A stretch of DNA of 64,000 bases from Paramoeba atlantica (Eukaryota > Discosea), in NCBI GenBank assembly GCA_977017575.1, contig CDRNVI010000045.1, positions 62,001 through 126,000 of the forward strand. The letters are read 5' to 3'. The notes under the pieces are model-generated. The model saw nothing but the letters and a program-made list of their open reading frames with translations. It was not told the origin of the DNA and made no database searches. Below, piece after piece: positions 1-10,392 of this stretch. Numbering within the stretch: position 1 is the stretch's first letter; the number at the start of each line of letters is the position of its first letter. The position numbers were made by a program, and so were the translations under genes.

Positions 1-556
1 TCATCGCGTGGTGGACCAGCAGCGTCCAGTGGTTCCGGTTCCCATAGACCCAGTGGTCCTTGAGCATGGCCCCCGCCACGGAACACACCGCATGTAAGTG
101 GTAGAGCGCAGCCACAGCGCCCATCCCGGGGGAAGAGCCCAGGCTGCTGAGTAATCCTATTGAACTACTACTCCCACCACTACTACTCCCATTATAATCA
201 TAACTACAATGGCTACTGTTGTATAGATTACATAAATCATACCTACTATTATGATGACTATTGACTAGATGTATATTCATATTATCATACCTACTGTAAT
301 AATAATACCCGTAGGTGAGTGCGGGTAGGATCAGTACCTGCTGGAGCAGGCTGCTGTGGTACGACCACAGGGGGTAGCCGTCGATGAGCCTGCCGGAGCC
401 GGGGAGTCGCTGGAGCTTGTACCCCAGGGAGGTGTGCAGGAGGGCCCAGGCCAGGGTGAGGAGGGTGGGGTGGGGGCCGGTGAGGGCGTGGAGGAGGGCG
501 AGGGAGAGGAGGGGGCAGAGGAGGCAGTTGAGGAGGGAGGAGAGGGTGGGGGACAT
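1..556 (-). CDS. Multi-pass membrane protein, TLC-domain-like, truncated by window edge
   Basis: An open frame of 185 codons starts at ATG 556-554 and runs off the left end without a stop, so the C-terminus is missing. The N-terminal 50 residues are strongly hydrophobic (Leu/Ala rich). A second hydrophobic block follows, then an insert rich in Tyr, Asn and Ser (plus-strand about 150-310). After another hydrophobic block the frame ends in LKDHW...LLVHHAM. The K-D...VHH pattern resembles the Lag1 motif of TRAM-LAG1-CLN8 proteins, which include ceramide synthases and other ER lipid enzymes. The family call rests on that one motif and the membrane segments, so it is tentative. The gene has the same orientation as every other host gene here. 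The coding strand of the N-terminal part is extremely C-rich. Confidence 0.5.
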   Translation of the reverse strand, partial: MSPTLSSLLNCLLCPLLSLALLHALTGPHPTLLTLAWALLHTSLGYKLQRLPGSGRLIDGYPLWSYHSSLLQQVLILPALTYGYYYYSRYDNMNIHLVNSHHNSRYDLCNLYNSSHCSYDYNGSSSGGSSSSIGLLSSLGSSPGMGAVAALYHLHAVCSVAGAMLKDHWVYGNRNHWTLLVHHAM

Positions 557-885
557 GGGGGGAGGGGGGAAAGATGGTGTGAATGTGGGGATAAAAGGTT
601 GAAAATGGGATTTTTTTTTTGTTTTTTAATTTTTTGTTTTAAAAAACGACGTAAAATGGGGAATAGGTTGAAGAGGGTCATGAGAGAAAAGAAATTTGGA
701 TACACAGCTTTGCCTCTGGTTGGTTAGAGGTGTAGAAAAAGAGAGTTGTTTGTGATTTATTTACAAAAGTTCATGATAAAGAGTTAGAATACACAATGGG
801 TTGCAGCGTGGCAAACACGGTAACGGAGTGTTTTAGGAACGATTGTGTCAGGAGAAATTCAAAGAAACCGCGAGGAAGATCCATT
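557..885. other. Intergenic spacer between the TLC-like gene and bL12m
   Basis: On the plus strand it holds a G-rich tract (557-590) followed by a T-rich tract (610-645). On the minus strand these are C-rich and A-rich tracts upstream of the TLC-like ATG. I see no gene in it. Confidence 0.5.
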
Positions 886-1488
886 CTATACGATTTCGAC
901 CTTTGCTTGGTGCTTCTCGAATAATCCTTTCAATTTCTCTGCCTCCTCTTTGCCTAATTTCTTCGCCACAATCCCAGACTTTTCAATGGTTTGCTTCGCA
1001 TCCATCAGTCCGAGCTGCGTTACGGAGCGCAGTTCCTTGATAAGCTGTACCTTACTGGTGGGAGGATAGGAAACCAACTTTACGTCAAAGGAGGTCTGCT
1101 CCTTCTTCGGGGCCTCTTCAGCCGGTTCCGCTTCCTGGGTCGGTTTGGCAGCCGGAGCCGCTGCGGCGGCCGCCATGACCACCGGAGTACCTCCTCCCCC
1201 GCCCATGGACTGCAAAAGTGCCTTCTCGTAAAACTCTGGAGTATAACCCAATTCAACAAAAATTTGACGTTGCAGGGAAGTGAATTCTTTTAAAGAGAGC
1301 TTTGAGTAAGTCTGTGCAAGCTCGACAATTTTCGGTGACGGGAGTTCCGCGTTCTTCGGGGAGGGTGCCGATGAGGGGGAAGCAGTACAGGTACAGTAGT
1401 GTCGGTGAGGTACACGATAGTCGAAAATGGAAAAAGAAGGGCGATGGAATACGCGTTGCCTCCGATCCAGTTTCCGAAAAGGATACAT
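886..1488 (-). CDS. MRPL12: Mitochondrial large-subunit ribosomal protein bL12m (L7/L12)
   Basis: The 200-residue protein is the mitochondrial form of the ribosomal stalk protein that recruits translation GTPases. The first ~45 residues are Arg-rich and almost free of acids (MYPFRKLDRRQR...), as in a mitochondrial presequence. Residues ~50-90 form the helical dimerisation segment (KIVELAQTYSKLSLKEF), followed by a Gly/Ala-rich hinge (~95-125). The C-terminal domain from ~133 carries the conserved FDVKL, KVQLIKELRSVT.LGL.DAK and GKEEAEKLK.LFEKHQAKVEIV segments. Length and domain order are normal for L12. The ATG at 1488 is the only start that leaves a presequence. Upstream on the coding strand is an A/T-rich leader containing AG dinucleotides. 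Confidence 0.93.
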   Translation of the reverse strand: MYPFRKLDRRQRVFHRPSFSIFDYRVPHRHYCTCTASPSSAPSPKNAELPSPKIVELAQTYSKLSLKEFTSLQRQIFVELGYTPEFYEKALLQSMGGGGGTPVVMAAAAAAPAAKPTQEAEPAEEAPKKEQTSFDVKLVSYPPTSKVQLIKELRSVTQLGLMDAKQTIEKSGIVAKKLGKEEAEKLKGLFEKHQAKVEIV

Positions 1489-1723
1489 TTGATGAGCAAA
1501 AGTAACTTTAATTTAGTTAAACTTTGATTATGAAAGTTTATAAACGTAGGAAAACTACAGTAGACGATACGACTACTACAGTAACATAAATAAACAAAAT
1601 TTTGCCCATGCAAGCTTGGGGAATGCAAGTAATATCAGAACAAAGTATGGCGCGAATTGAGTGAAACAGTTGGTGATCATTTTACGCAGAGAAGTGGGAA
1701 GACATGAGTGAGATGTCATACAG

Positions 1724-2190
1724 ATGCAGTTTCTGTACCTTGGTACAGACTTGCTAGCCCTTCTTTTCTTATGCTAGAAACAGGCATACATTTTCTCTTT
1801 CATGCCCGTTTCCCGTTCACGGCTAGCGGGAACTGTCCCTCTTTGTCGTGGAAGTAGGGGACGTATTTTTGACTCTTCATCCGTCCCCAGCTCACTCCTT
1901 GAGTGAGTTTTCTTCCCTTCCCGACCCTCTGTGTCTCGCGCTTTCCGGGGAGCCATGCACCATGATGGCCTCCCCGGAAGAACACTGGGCGTCGTTTTGT
2001 CTTGTCTTACACCGAGGCAGTGGTCGTTTGCATTGCGCCCCTACTGCTGCGTAAAGAGAGGCGAGTTGGATCCCTGTACCGACAGAGTCCGTGCTAAACC
2101 CTCGTTAGCGACATTCGCTGTGGGCGGATTATGTGCCAACCATATCGGGTGGTGTAGTAAGGATATTGTCTCTGCACAATAACAGGCGCA
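1724..2190 (+). mobile_element. Spliced-leader-headed repeat, copy 1
   Basis: This is the first of three related elements (others near 39204 and 42994). It begins GATGCAGTTTCTGTACCTTG at 1724-1742, close to the 3' half of a kinetoplastid spliced-leader exon, followed at once by GTAC, the position of a 5' splice site. Next comes a hairpin GAAACAGGCAT/ATGCCCGTTTC (about 1778-1812), a second hairpin CTCACTCC/GAGTGAG (about 1891-1908), and a stem around CCGGGGAGCC/GGCCTCCCCGG (1946-1978). The last shared block is GCTAAACCC near 2093. It matches copy 3 over ~380 bp, hairpins included. No protein is encoded. The outer limits are approximate. Confidence 0.7.
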
Positions 2191-3220
2191 TGATTATCAA
2201 GCCAGGACCCTCACTGACGATCGGGGGTGCGAGATCCGAACGTCTCTACCAGTTTCCGCTTGTTCAAGGAGGCAACGACGTGTTTAACGACCACGCCGGG
2301 TACGGGAGCTGATGCCCTGCGGGAGGTTCCGGGTCGGTCCTCCAGACCTCAGACCTGCTCGGTGGACCTGTGAAACTGGCGCACACGAAACTTGAACTCA
2401 CAAAAATACGCTGCTCCTGTTCTTTGAACAGGAGCCCGGGGAAGCTTGTATCACACAACCCGCCAGCTAATCTCCTTTTCTCAGGCAGCAAGAGCTCGAC
2501 GAGCGGGTGTCGAGAATCAATTGTGTACAGGGCATTACGCGGTAGTTACATCATTTTTCAAAACCGTGATTTCCCTGCTTGGAACGCGAATGACGCTGCG
2601 GTAGGTGATGGGGAATAATAGTTGTCGGAAAGCTCGTATTGTGCTCGTCTTATAAAGCTTCATTTTCCGACACAACTTAAATCTCTGCACTATAAGTACA
2701 TGAACAATAAACTTCAGATTCGAAGTCGGGTGCACTAATGGCTAGAGCCGCCTCCACATGTCTCTGACTTCCCACATTGCTCTGTCCTCAAAAATTTTTG
2801 AGGTGTTCGATGTCACGGGGGTCTCAAAATAAATTCTGGAACAAATGGCTGAAAGGATGTCCTCTTGATCCTCATCATTCCCTACACGAGAGAACACGAA
2901 AGGCGGCCACTACCCAAGTGGCTATTTTATAACTTGAAATCAGGTGTGTTCTCACGTGCAGGTTCGAACCGCCACCGGAGGCAAAATCAGACAAAATACT
3001 AACGACTCACTCGGCGTAAAGAATTCGCATGCCAGATCTCGCGAACACCCACAGTTCCTGAATTGTGACAGGTGTTAATGCTTTCCACTCCGCAATTAAA
3101 CACTGTACTGTTAAACTTTAATAGGCTACGGGGGGAAATGAGAAAAAAGCGTCTAGAAAACAATATAGAGGAACATCACACGTCTACATACAGTACATAC
3201 AGTACTACATTCGTCATTTA
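2190..3220. other. Intergenic, no gene recognised
   Basis: Both strands contain only short frames without recognisable domains. GGTTCGAACC at 2951-2960 resembles a tRNA B box, but no T-stem or acceptor stem can be formed around it. A decayed repeat is possible. Confidence 0.4.
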
Positions 3221-4054
3221 TTAGCACTTACGTGCATTGGGACTCGAATAGTCAGATTTTTTCAAAAAGAATTTTTTTAAATCCAATTGTCGCACGGCTC
3301 CAGTGTGTTTGTTAGGTGTTTGAACAGGCGGTGTTGGACTTTTGTTCTCCGTAGAATGCACGGAAGGAACTGGAGAAGATAAAATACATGGTGGAGATAC
3401 CGTAGGCTTTTCGTTCGAACACTGCGCGACCGATTGAACAGGTTCGCTGTCGTTCAAAGCACGTTTTGTACAATCGGGCGAATTCATATCAGGATCTTTT
3501 ATGAGGGATGCAGAAACAATTGCAGACTCGTTTCCGACGCTGGTATTCAAGTCCGACACCTTGTCCACATTCTTTAACAAAGCCTCCTCCCGAATTTCCA
3601 TACTCTGATTATCCGCTGAATCTGTGTATACATAAGATTCTAAAACAACCAACCCATTTTGACCTTTGACAAATTGTTTCGGACTTTTGGTAAGTTTCGA
3701 TTCTTCACGATTCATTTTGCTGCTCGGTGTGTTGCGCTCGTTATCATTTGTACGTTGCGACTTTGCAGTAGACTTCGTCGCAGCACTCAACCCGTCACGG
3801 TGCTTCGCTTCCTTCCCCCCATGAGGTGATTTGAGAGACGGGTGGACAGGGCGTGTTTTCGAAAGCATTAACGTGGGTTGGGTCGGTACGTGACTGGCCT
3901 TCTCTGTGGCCAAATCTGCTTTCGATGGTTCAGTAGACGGAGTATCATCCAGTCTTGCTAGAACATTAATGTTCTCCCTCTCACTGGAGAGAAACTCATC
4001 ACCGGAGTCGTCGTCCGTAATAATTCTTTTGACACCTGCTCGAGCTTGTGTCAT
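3221..4054 (-). CDS. PCNA-binding protein, DNA polymerase delta subunit 3 (POLD3/Pol32)-like
   Basis: The 277-residue protein is mostly disordered, Ser/Thr/Lys rich and acidic in patches, with basic KRIITDDDSGDEF near the N-terminus. Close to the C-terminus is QLDLKKFF, a textbook PIP box (Q-x-x-L-x-x-F-F) for binding the sliding clamp PCNA. Residues ~134-150 (GLVVLESYVYTDSADN) resemble the GY.VT..VYES conserved stretch in the C-terminal half of POLD3/Pol32. That protein is the clamp-binding tail of DNA polymerase delta. The winged-helix N-terminal half of POLD3 is not visible, so this may be a shortened orthologue or another PIP-box protein. It starts at ATG 4054. The neighbouring cluster also encodes the replication factor CDC45. 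Confidence 0.55.
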   Translation of the reverse strand: MTQARAGVKRIITDDDSGDEFLSSERENINVLARLDDTPSTEPSKADLATEKASHVPTQPTLMLSKTRPVHPSLKSPHGGKEAKHRDGLSAATKSTAKSQRTNDNERNTPSSKMNREESKLTKSPKQFVKGQNGLVVLESYVYTDSADNQSMEIREEALLKNVDKVSDLNTSVGNESAIVSASLIKDPDMNSPDCTKRALNDSEPVQSVAQCSNEKPTVSPPCILSSPVPSVHSTENKSPTPPVQTPNKHTGAVRQLDLKKFFLKKSDYSSPNARKC

Positions 4055-4279
4055 GGTGCGTACTTAAGTTTGCGAAGGTTTTGCCTTGTACTGTAAATTC
4101 ATGACAAAATAGAGATACAGATAGACATTAAACGTTTCGTATTAAGGACTAGTTTGTTAACAAACCAATTAAAACATGTAGAATTACGAACGGAATACAT
4201 GTTTTCTGACATAAGTTTTAATCAGAACGGTTTTTTAACCAATGACGCATGACTAAAAAAATGGTCCCGAACCGCCTTA

Positions 4280-5062
4280 TTACACCAGCAACACGGCGTT
4301 AATCACACCATCAAGTTCGGGATTATTCGTAACCTGGGCGTATTTCCCCCAGACCACCTTCCCGCTGGGGGTCACCAAGCCGAGCTCGCTGACATTCACC
4401 TCAATCACTGTACCCTTGGTGATCACCCCGAGGGTAGTGTACACCCGACTTTGGGGATTCTTCTTCACCCCTATGATCGGGAGCGTGAACGTGGTCTTCA
4501 GCTCGGGGTGCGTCACCTGGGCCTTCTTCTGTCGCAGCCCCATGGGACGAATAAACCGCTCGTATTTCGGCATCTTTCGCGTGAAACTCTCCCCCACGAA
4601 GGTGACCTTGTTAATCATCCGTTTCCAGGACTTTTTCCCCCGCTTCCCACTCGTGACGACCTGAAACATCTCGTCCTCCACCATGGACTTCACTTTCGGG
4701 ATCGGCACCGACCACTTCCCCGCCTTCTCCTTCCGTTTCTGTTTTAAACTGTTACTGAGCACTTTGCTGCGCTCCGTCTCGGCGCGGTCCATGAGAAACG
4801 CAGGCAGCGCCCCCTCCGTGGTGGGTTTGATCTTTTGGTGGGGCGCGAGTTTCTCTTGGTGGGCTCTCATGCGTTTCCGGATCTCCGCTTTCTCCTTGTA
4901 GCGGCGCGAGGAGGCGATCTTAGCCTTAAACCCCCGCGTGGTTTTGAGTTTCTTCGCCTGTTTGTGGTGACCCCGGGCGAGACGCTTTCGGGAGCGTTCC
5001 GGGGCGTCGAGCTGTCGCCCGTACCGTTTCTGTGCGAGCTCAATGTACTCGTTCTGCGGCAT
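4280..5062 (-). CDS. NSA2: Ribosome biogenesis protein NSA2 (TINP1)
   Basis: NSA2 is a nuclear pre-60S assembly factor needed for 27S pre-rRNA processing. The frame is open further upstream, but the family N-terminus MPQNEYIEL lies at ATG 5062, giving 260 residues, the length usual for the family. Conserved blocks are NEYIEL..KR.G in the first 15 residues, a Lys/Arg-rich coiled region (~20-75), [15 protein letters not shown], and the S8e-like C-terminal half with [28 protein letters not shown] and [11 protein letters not shown]. It ends in INAVLLV. The stop is TAA. A pyrimidine tract ending in AG lies 46 nt upstream. Confidence 0.97.
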   Translation of the reverse strand: MPQNEYIELAQKRYGRQLDAPERSRKRLARGHHKQAKKLKTTRGFKAKIASSRRYKEKAEIRKRMRAHQEKLAPHQKIKPTTEGALPAFLMDRAETERSKVLSNSLKQKRKEKAGKWSVPIPKVKSMVEDEMFQVVTSGKRGKKSWKRMINKVTFVGESFTRKMPKYERFIRPMGLRQKKAQVTHPELKTTFTLPIIGVKKNPQSRVYTTLGVITKGTVIEVNVSELGLVTPSGKVVWGKYAQVTNNPELDGVINAVLLV

Positions 5063-5108
5063 AGGATAGTTATAGAGGAAGGGAAGAAAAGATAAGAAAG
5101 GGGTAGTG

Positions 5109-5127
5109 CTAGGAAAGGATAGGGAAA
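5109..5127 (-). promoter_or_regulatory. Probable trans-splice acceptor of NSA2
   Basis: The coding strand reads TTTCCCTATCCTTTCCTAG and then 46 nt of leader to the ATG at 5062. A pyrimidine run closed by AG, with no competing AG before the ATG, is what a spliced-leader acceptor looks like in kinetoplastids. Confidence 0.6.
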
Positions 5128-5298
5128 CACTCCGTATTTCGAGAGCTCTCCAATGCGCTATTATTTTATAAAATGGGATAAGTTTTACAAAATTTTCACT
5201 ACTATGGTATGTGCCTTTTTCGTACACGCCCCTGTATAAATATTTGGAGCGTTGTGCACAGTAATGCATGGCTCCTTGCAGTATTTGAGGATATTCGA

Positions 5299-6186
5299 TT
5301 ACCAAGCATCAAGAGGTGTAGCAATGAGGGAAGGTAACCGTCCTAAATCACATCTCAAAGACTGTGGATGTGGAATGGGTTCCACTGAAGAAGTATTATT
5401 TCCTTTAAGGTCAATTAAAATCAAATATTTCGATGCGGTTCGGAGGTCAACATGCCCAGTAAACGAGTTATTTTTCAGGAAGACGTATTTCAACGTCGAT
5501 GGAACAGAATTAAGGTTCAATTCACCGCTCAGTTTATTATTGTCGATGTCAAGGCGTACGAGCGTAGTTGGTAAGCTCTTAAGAATCAGGCGCCCATAAA
5601 ACATGTTGTTGGCAAGATACAGTTTTTCTAGCGTGGAGGGTAAGGTGGTCAAGTCAAGCTCCCCATAAAGTAAATTTTCTTGAAGATCTAATATGGTTAG
5701 ACCTTGAGGTAAACAAGATAGAGACACCGACCCCTCAAACCGATTTTTCGCCACTCCAAAATCAATCAGATCCGAAGGAAGCTCATCTAAGTCGATTCCC
5801 CCCGTCATGTCGTTGGCATCTATGATAAACGTTTCGAGTCGCGGTGGCAACTCCAAAACCGGAAGACTGCCGGTAATTTTATTCAGACGTTCCCAGCTAA
5901 AATACTTTCCCAGAATCACGGTCTGTACAGTAACTGGAATATGGCACCAGGATATTGTACCTCGAAGCTCCATAGCGGGCCACTTTATTTCGTCAACTTG
6001 ACCACTCACCACACACGTTACGCCGTGCCACGCACACGCGTGTGTCTCTGTAGTCCATGAGGGATCACGACTCGAAATGTTGCTCACAACACGGGCGAGA
6101 TCATACTCTTGCGGAAGGGAAGGACCGCGTACGCGAGCCGGCTTTCGTACAGGGGCACTGTCCGAGGCATGCAGGATGAACCACAT
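5299..6186 (-). CDS. Leucine-rich-repeat protein (family member 1)
   Basis: The 295-residue protein belongs to a small LRR family scattered through this window. Residues ~25-75 form a cap similar to LRRNT_2: [11 protein letters not shown]...[20 protein letters not shown]....LRGTISW. About eight LRRs follow, with the recurring pattern LP..L..L.L..N...G...L..LP (for example [19 protein letters not shown] and [19 protein letters not shown]). There is no kinase domain and no clear membrane anchor. The N-terminus [12 protein letters not shown] may be a weak signal peptide. LRR proteins of this GSLPxxL style are abundant in kinetoplastids such as Bodo; their ligands are unknown. This is the only member here without an obvious break over full length. 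Confidence 0.8.
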   Translation of the reverse strand: MWFILHASDSAPVRKPARVRGPSLPQEYDLARVVSNISSRDPSWTTETHACAWHGVTCVVSGQVDEIKWPAMELRGTISWCHIPVTVQTVILGKYFSWERLNKITGSLPVLELPPRLETFIIDANDMTGGIDLDELPSDLIDFGVAKNRFEGSVSLSCLPQGLTILDLQENLLYGELDLTTLPSTLEKLYLANNMFYGRLILKSLPTTLVRLDIDNNKLSGELNLNSVPSTLKYVFLKNNSFTGHVDLRTASKYLILIDLKGNNTSSVEPIPHPQSLRCDLGRLPSLIATPLDAW

Positions 6187-6273
6187 GATTTAAAGTAGAT
6201 ACGCTCAAAAGGCTTTGAATATTTATCAATACTTATTGCTGATAAATCTTCAAATGATCAGTAAAGTTTATTA

Positions 6274-6546
6274 CCGTATACCCCCCAGTAATAGAATCGA
6301 TTTTGAACCCAAATGGCCAAATCTCTGTTACTGGGGGGGTATGCTTTTTTGGTGGGAAAAGACCTTTTTGTTCATGGGTGCATTGATTTTCTGTCCAGAC
6401 AACCCCGCAACTACGCCATTCGCTCCCGCGCAACCGCCCTCACCCAGCCCAGCGATCCCCACCCGCTCAAACACCCCCTCCCCCTCCAACCACCCTCCGA
6501 GCTAAATGTCTGTTACTGGGGGGGTCTATTACTGGGGGGTATACGG
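6274..6546. mobile_element. MITE with CCGTATACCCCCC ends (family A, copy 1)
   Basis: A 273-bp element flanked by TA on both sides (6272-6273 and 6547-6548). Its ends are perfect inverted repeats CCGTATACCCCCC/GGGGGGTATACGG, followed by AGTAATAGA/TCTATTACT. A second copy lies at 47076-47345. The TA duplication and short ends suggest movement by a Tc1/mariner-type transposase. It encodes no protein. Confidence 0.85.
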
Positions 6547-7234
6547 TAATATTACTCACGACTATCAATACCTACCGGATGGTTCTTCTTTTTTATTTTT
6601 CCGAAATGAAACTCTCAACGTTTCCGGCGTGCCAAGGAGTCCGGATGGGCATATCTGAGGTATTTTCTTTTCAGTTATTTTGTTTCTAATCAAAATGTTT
6701 TTTCTTATTGATTAAGCTTTACTCATTGTTATCGTTTTATTCGTTCTAACACCAAATATTGCAGTGCTTCGAAAAATGGGACGTTCGATGAAGTGTGTTC
6801 CTTGAAATAAGCGTTCACGTCAAATTCGGAACAGAGAAGCGGTGATTGATGCAAATCCGGTCAAACTTTTGAAGAAGAGAATTGTCCTTCGAACGAATGT
6901 ACCGTTCGCGTGATTCATGTTTGCAAGAAATGAAATGCTTTAAAATACTTCTGTTTGCGGTGCAGTTGAAAAGGGGGATTTGAACCCTAAGTAAAACAGC
7001 TGTCATTCAATTTTCACGAAATCGAAATCATGCGAAAGTTTTCCCTCTCATTTCCCACATTTCTGGAAAATTGGGGATTGTGGTGTTGCGAGTTAAAATC
7101 GATGTAGAAACGACACGTACCATATGAACGTGGTTGGTGACTCAACACTCTGAAGTTCACGCGAAAACACGCGTGAAGATGTAAATGCACATGCAGATCC
7201 TCTGTAACTCCATTTTTACAAGGAAAATAAGCTC
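6547..7234. other. Intergenic, no gene recognised
   Basis: AT-rich spacer downstream of the ISCA2 gene. Only short frames without domain features are present. Confidence 0.4.
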
Positions 7235-8002
7235 CTACTTTTCCTTCTCCCACGGCGTAAACGAGGTGCCACAGGAGCACGAGGTATCGGCGTTGGGGTT
7301 ATTCGTAATCACAAACGCCGAACCTTTGAGCTCACTGTGGAAATCTAACGTGGAGCCCTTCAGCGCGCTCATACACACGCGCCGTATCACGACACCGCCT
7401 TCCGGGAAACGTAATAAAACATCCTTGTCCGGGGAATACTTCTGTGCTGACTCGAACGTAAACGCGTAGGAGAGTCCTTGACAACCGCCCGGGGTAAGAT
7501 CTACGCGCAGGGCGGAAAAGGAGGACTTCGTATTGTTTGTTTCATCCTGGTGCTTATTTATAACGGTAGGCGAAGCGGAAGGTATCGAAGGCTGGTCGTT
7601 TTGCAGTTCATCTTTTCGCTGTTCATCTTGCAGAAGAGGGGATGTAAAATTTCCGCTTGCCGTTGAGTCACTTAGGGGGGAGCTCTCGATTGCCGAAGGT
7701 TTCTCCCTTTTTGGGTTTATGACTTCATCCCCATCGTTTCGGGTGCGAAGATAATGTTGTATGCGCGATCGTGCGCTACGAGTGAGATAGAGTAGGGGCA
7801 CAGACAACGGCGATGAGTTTGGATTGACATATAAAGGCAGCAAGTCTGTTTGTGTGGGATCTACATGTGGAGTTCTGGGGGTCGAGGTGAGGGTCGTCAC
7901 ACTTCTTTGTTTGTTCTCCTCGTTGGCGAAATTGGGTCGCTGCACAACTGTTTTGTACGGCACGCACAGACGCTTATGGAAGAAACGCAACACACCTTTC
8001 AT
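7235..8002 (-). CDS. ISCA2: Mitochondrial iron-sulfur assembly protein, ISCA/HesB type (ISCA2-like)
   Basis: A-type Fe-S proteins bind iron or a [2Fe-2S] cluster and act late in mitochondrial [4Fe-4S] assembly. The HesB domain fills residues ~164-251: ALRVDLTPGGCQGLSYAFTF, then FPEGGVVIRR and LKGSTLDF, and the signature NPNADTSCSCGTSF. The three ligands are Cys174, Cys242 and Cys244. The first ~160 residues are unusually long for the family. They begin with a basic presequence-like stretch (MKGVLRFFHKRLCVPYK) and continue with a Ser/Asn/Gln-rich disordered spacer. ISCA2 fits better than ISCA1 because the C-terminal signature carries CSCG.SF, but paralogue assignment needs a tree. Confidence 0.9.
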   Translation of the reverse strand: MKGVLRFFHKRLCVPYKTVVQRPNFANEENKQRSVTTLTSTPRTPHVDPTQTDLLPLYVNPNSSPLSVPLLYLTRSARSRIQHYLRTRNDGDEVINPKREKPSAIESSPLSDSTASGNFTSPLLQDEQRKDELQNDQPSIPSASPTVINKHQDETNNTKSSFSALRVDLTPGGCQGLSYAFTFESAQKYSPDKDVLLRFPEGGVVIRRVCMSALKGSTLDFHSELKGSAFVITNNPNADTSCSCGTSFTPWEKEK

Positions 8003-9409
8003 CGTGCTACTTTAAGAATTGCTGGATTCCTCACGCTTTGAGCTGACCTTCGCATTGAAAACCATGAGTGAAAACGTATTTTCTGACTGCTTATTTTCTG
8101 ACCGAACTATATTTTTGTAATCAATAGTTTAGTGCTGTAGAAAAGCCGTAGATCTAAGATCTACATAATTGGCGTACGTTACACAATGGGGGGGTTCTCG
8201 GACTCGCTGACTTTTAAAGCGATTTTTTTTAATTTAGGGTTTGATGAAAAAGAAAGGACGAAATACTGTGCCCCCCCACCACTTGTTTGTTTTTTTCGAC
8301 GAAGCCTAGGAGATCCGGCACCGTGACCCGACAACACCCCTCAACCCTGTCTCATCTTGCCAACGATCATTCTGCCCCACAACCCTCTTCATGTCATCCC
8401 CGTCGCCCTGACGATACCCCCCCTGCCCCATGAGTCGGTGCTCTATCAAATTGTATCAATATGACAGTCAAAACTATCACGACATCAGTATTCGAAAAAA
8501 ATCTAGCACCTGACCACTCAACAGAAACTAACTGTGTCAGTCTGATGAGTCGGCAGAAAAGCTAAGTCAAAGGTATTCTGTAAACTTTCGTACCGTTTCT
8601 CGAATAAAAAAGAAAGGCGCAGAATTTTTTCAAAAGATTGTTAACAATGGTAGTCCAGAAAACCCCCGAGAGATCCATGAACTGCGAGTGTCAACTTGCA
8701 ATAGCGAAAGTTGACCGAGATCTAATCGAACAGCACTCAATAATCGAACAGACTCACTAATCAAACAGACAACTTATCGAACAGCACAGTGTTATTTCAA
8801 AGGAAATAATAGTGTTTGACGAAACGTGAGGTGTGCAATAACAAACGAAATGGAAACCATAACAATATTCTTGGCCGGCCTGTATGATATGAAAAATCAG
8901 AGAGCTGTTGAGTAGAAGTCTTGAGCACTGATGAAACACTTTTCATTCTAGGACAAGGCTAATTTCCGCGCCAACTATCATGCAGCATAACAATTTTTGC
9001 ATGCCTGTACTAACTCAAAAGCACACTGCGCTTGCCTCTGGGCGCAAATCAAAATTGAGAAAGTAGGGCCGGGACCTCCTCGTGGTCTTCCGTGGTACTG
9101 CCACCTTACTGATGGTCCTAACGCTGAACTAAGAACATTTGTAAACAGACACATATTTTGAAGCATACATGTATTGTTTTCCCACACTTAATTGTCACAG
9201 ACTTACCCCCACGCTATTTGTCTTTTTTCAAAAAGGAGGTGACGAATAAGTCGGGGAGCACAGTATTAGATAACTCTGAAAATGATACTCTTAGAATGTC
9301 TTTTGCAAAAAAAAGGTGTCTTTTTGCACAAAAACACAGATTTTGCTTGGCCTTTTCTTTAATTGTTTTCCCACTGAACTGCATTTTCTGCAGCTCTAAA
9401 CTTTCTGTC
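8003..9409. other. Intergenic, no gene recognised
   Basis: Low-complexity AT-rich DNA. Around 8730-8785 the word ATCGAACAG occurs three times in varied form, recalling the TCGAAC motifs at the ends of the element near 63.8 kb. No coding frame with recognisable domains was seen. Confidence 0.4.
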
Positions 9410-10217
9410 TCAATCGAATTCCTGTGGTATGCCGATGAATATTTCGAGTATGCGACGCGCAATATTTCCATTGGGAAAGAATCGAATGTTAATCACTCCT
9501 GCAAAGGGGTCAACAGTACTGAGCCAAAGAGCTCCTTCACCCTGCAATCCAATGTTACTTCCCAGTGTCAAAAGACTTAGACTTTGGGGCAGACTGGCAA
9601 ACACGATCGTTCCCGAGAGAGTTATTTTCTAGGGAAAGCTCTTCAAAGTGCAACGGTAAGTATCGTAAGTCAGGAGTGCCTGTAAACGCATTGTGCGACA
9701 GATCCAAAGCTGTAAGTTGAGGCGGTAGCGCTGCGAGAGATATCGATCCAGAGAAGCAATTACGAGAAATCCAGAGTGTAGCCATGCTCCTGGGCAGTGC
9801 ATCCAATTCGCAATTACCAACGAACTCATTGCTTGTAAGGCCCAAATATTCCATAAAGTGTGGAAGAATCGACCACGGCACTACACCAGACATTTTTTTG
9901 CTGTTAATTGTAAAGGCATACAAGGATTTTGGTAAGTACTGCCATTGTAATTCGCCGCCTAGACATTCGTTATACTCCAAATGTCCCCAACCAATGCTGG
10001 TTACATTACCGGTAGAGGTACATCTGACCCCCTTCCATTCACATCCTGGGGTATTTTCGGTCCATGTCGCATGCTTTGTTCCCGTAACCTTTTGTATCAG
10101 ACGTGCAAGAGTGTATTCGATCGGGAGATTCGTTGAGGAAACCTTGCCCACGCGCGGTGCATCGCTTGCAAGAAGACTGAATGGAGGAATAGGCATGTAT
10201 AAAGGTAAAATATGCAT
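9410..10217 (-). pseudogene. Leucine-rich-repeat gene (family member 2) with a frameshift
   Basis: ATG 10217 opens MHILPLYMPIPPFSLLAS, a plausible signal peptide; the frame upstream has no ATG. The family cap follows (LPIEYTLARLI...WTENTPGCEWKGVRC.STGNVTSIGW), then LRRs such as LPPQLTALDLSHNAFTGTPDL. At about 9600 the reading frame changes. The first frame runs into QSAPKSKSFDTGK and stops, whereas the next frame continues the LRR pattern perfectly (SLPQSLSLLTLGSNIGLQGE) to a stop at 9410. A single-base indel therefore separates the two halves. Either the gene is dead or this is a sequencing error. Confidence 0.75.
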
Positions 10218-10392
10218 GCAGGATAACACGGATAAAATATTTTGTGGGCCGCAGAGCACAAATTATATTTTTACTTGGTGAAACACTTATACAGGTTTGT
10301 TTGATGCCAAATCTAACGCGAAACTCATTATTAAAAAAGAAAGTTATCAAAGCAAACTTCATTAAAGGTACCCACCAGGATGCGTTTATTCA

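Noticed and set aside
356-727. Plus-strand Glu/Gly-rich frame at the left edge
   Set aside because: It is the reverse of the C-rich start of the TLC-like gene; the minus-strand frame is longer and shows membrane segments.
2945-2990. tRNA gene suggested by GGTTCGAACC
   Set aside because: Neither strand gives a paired T-stem, an anticodon arm or an acceptor stem around the box.
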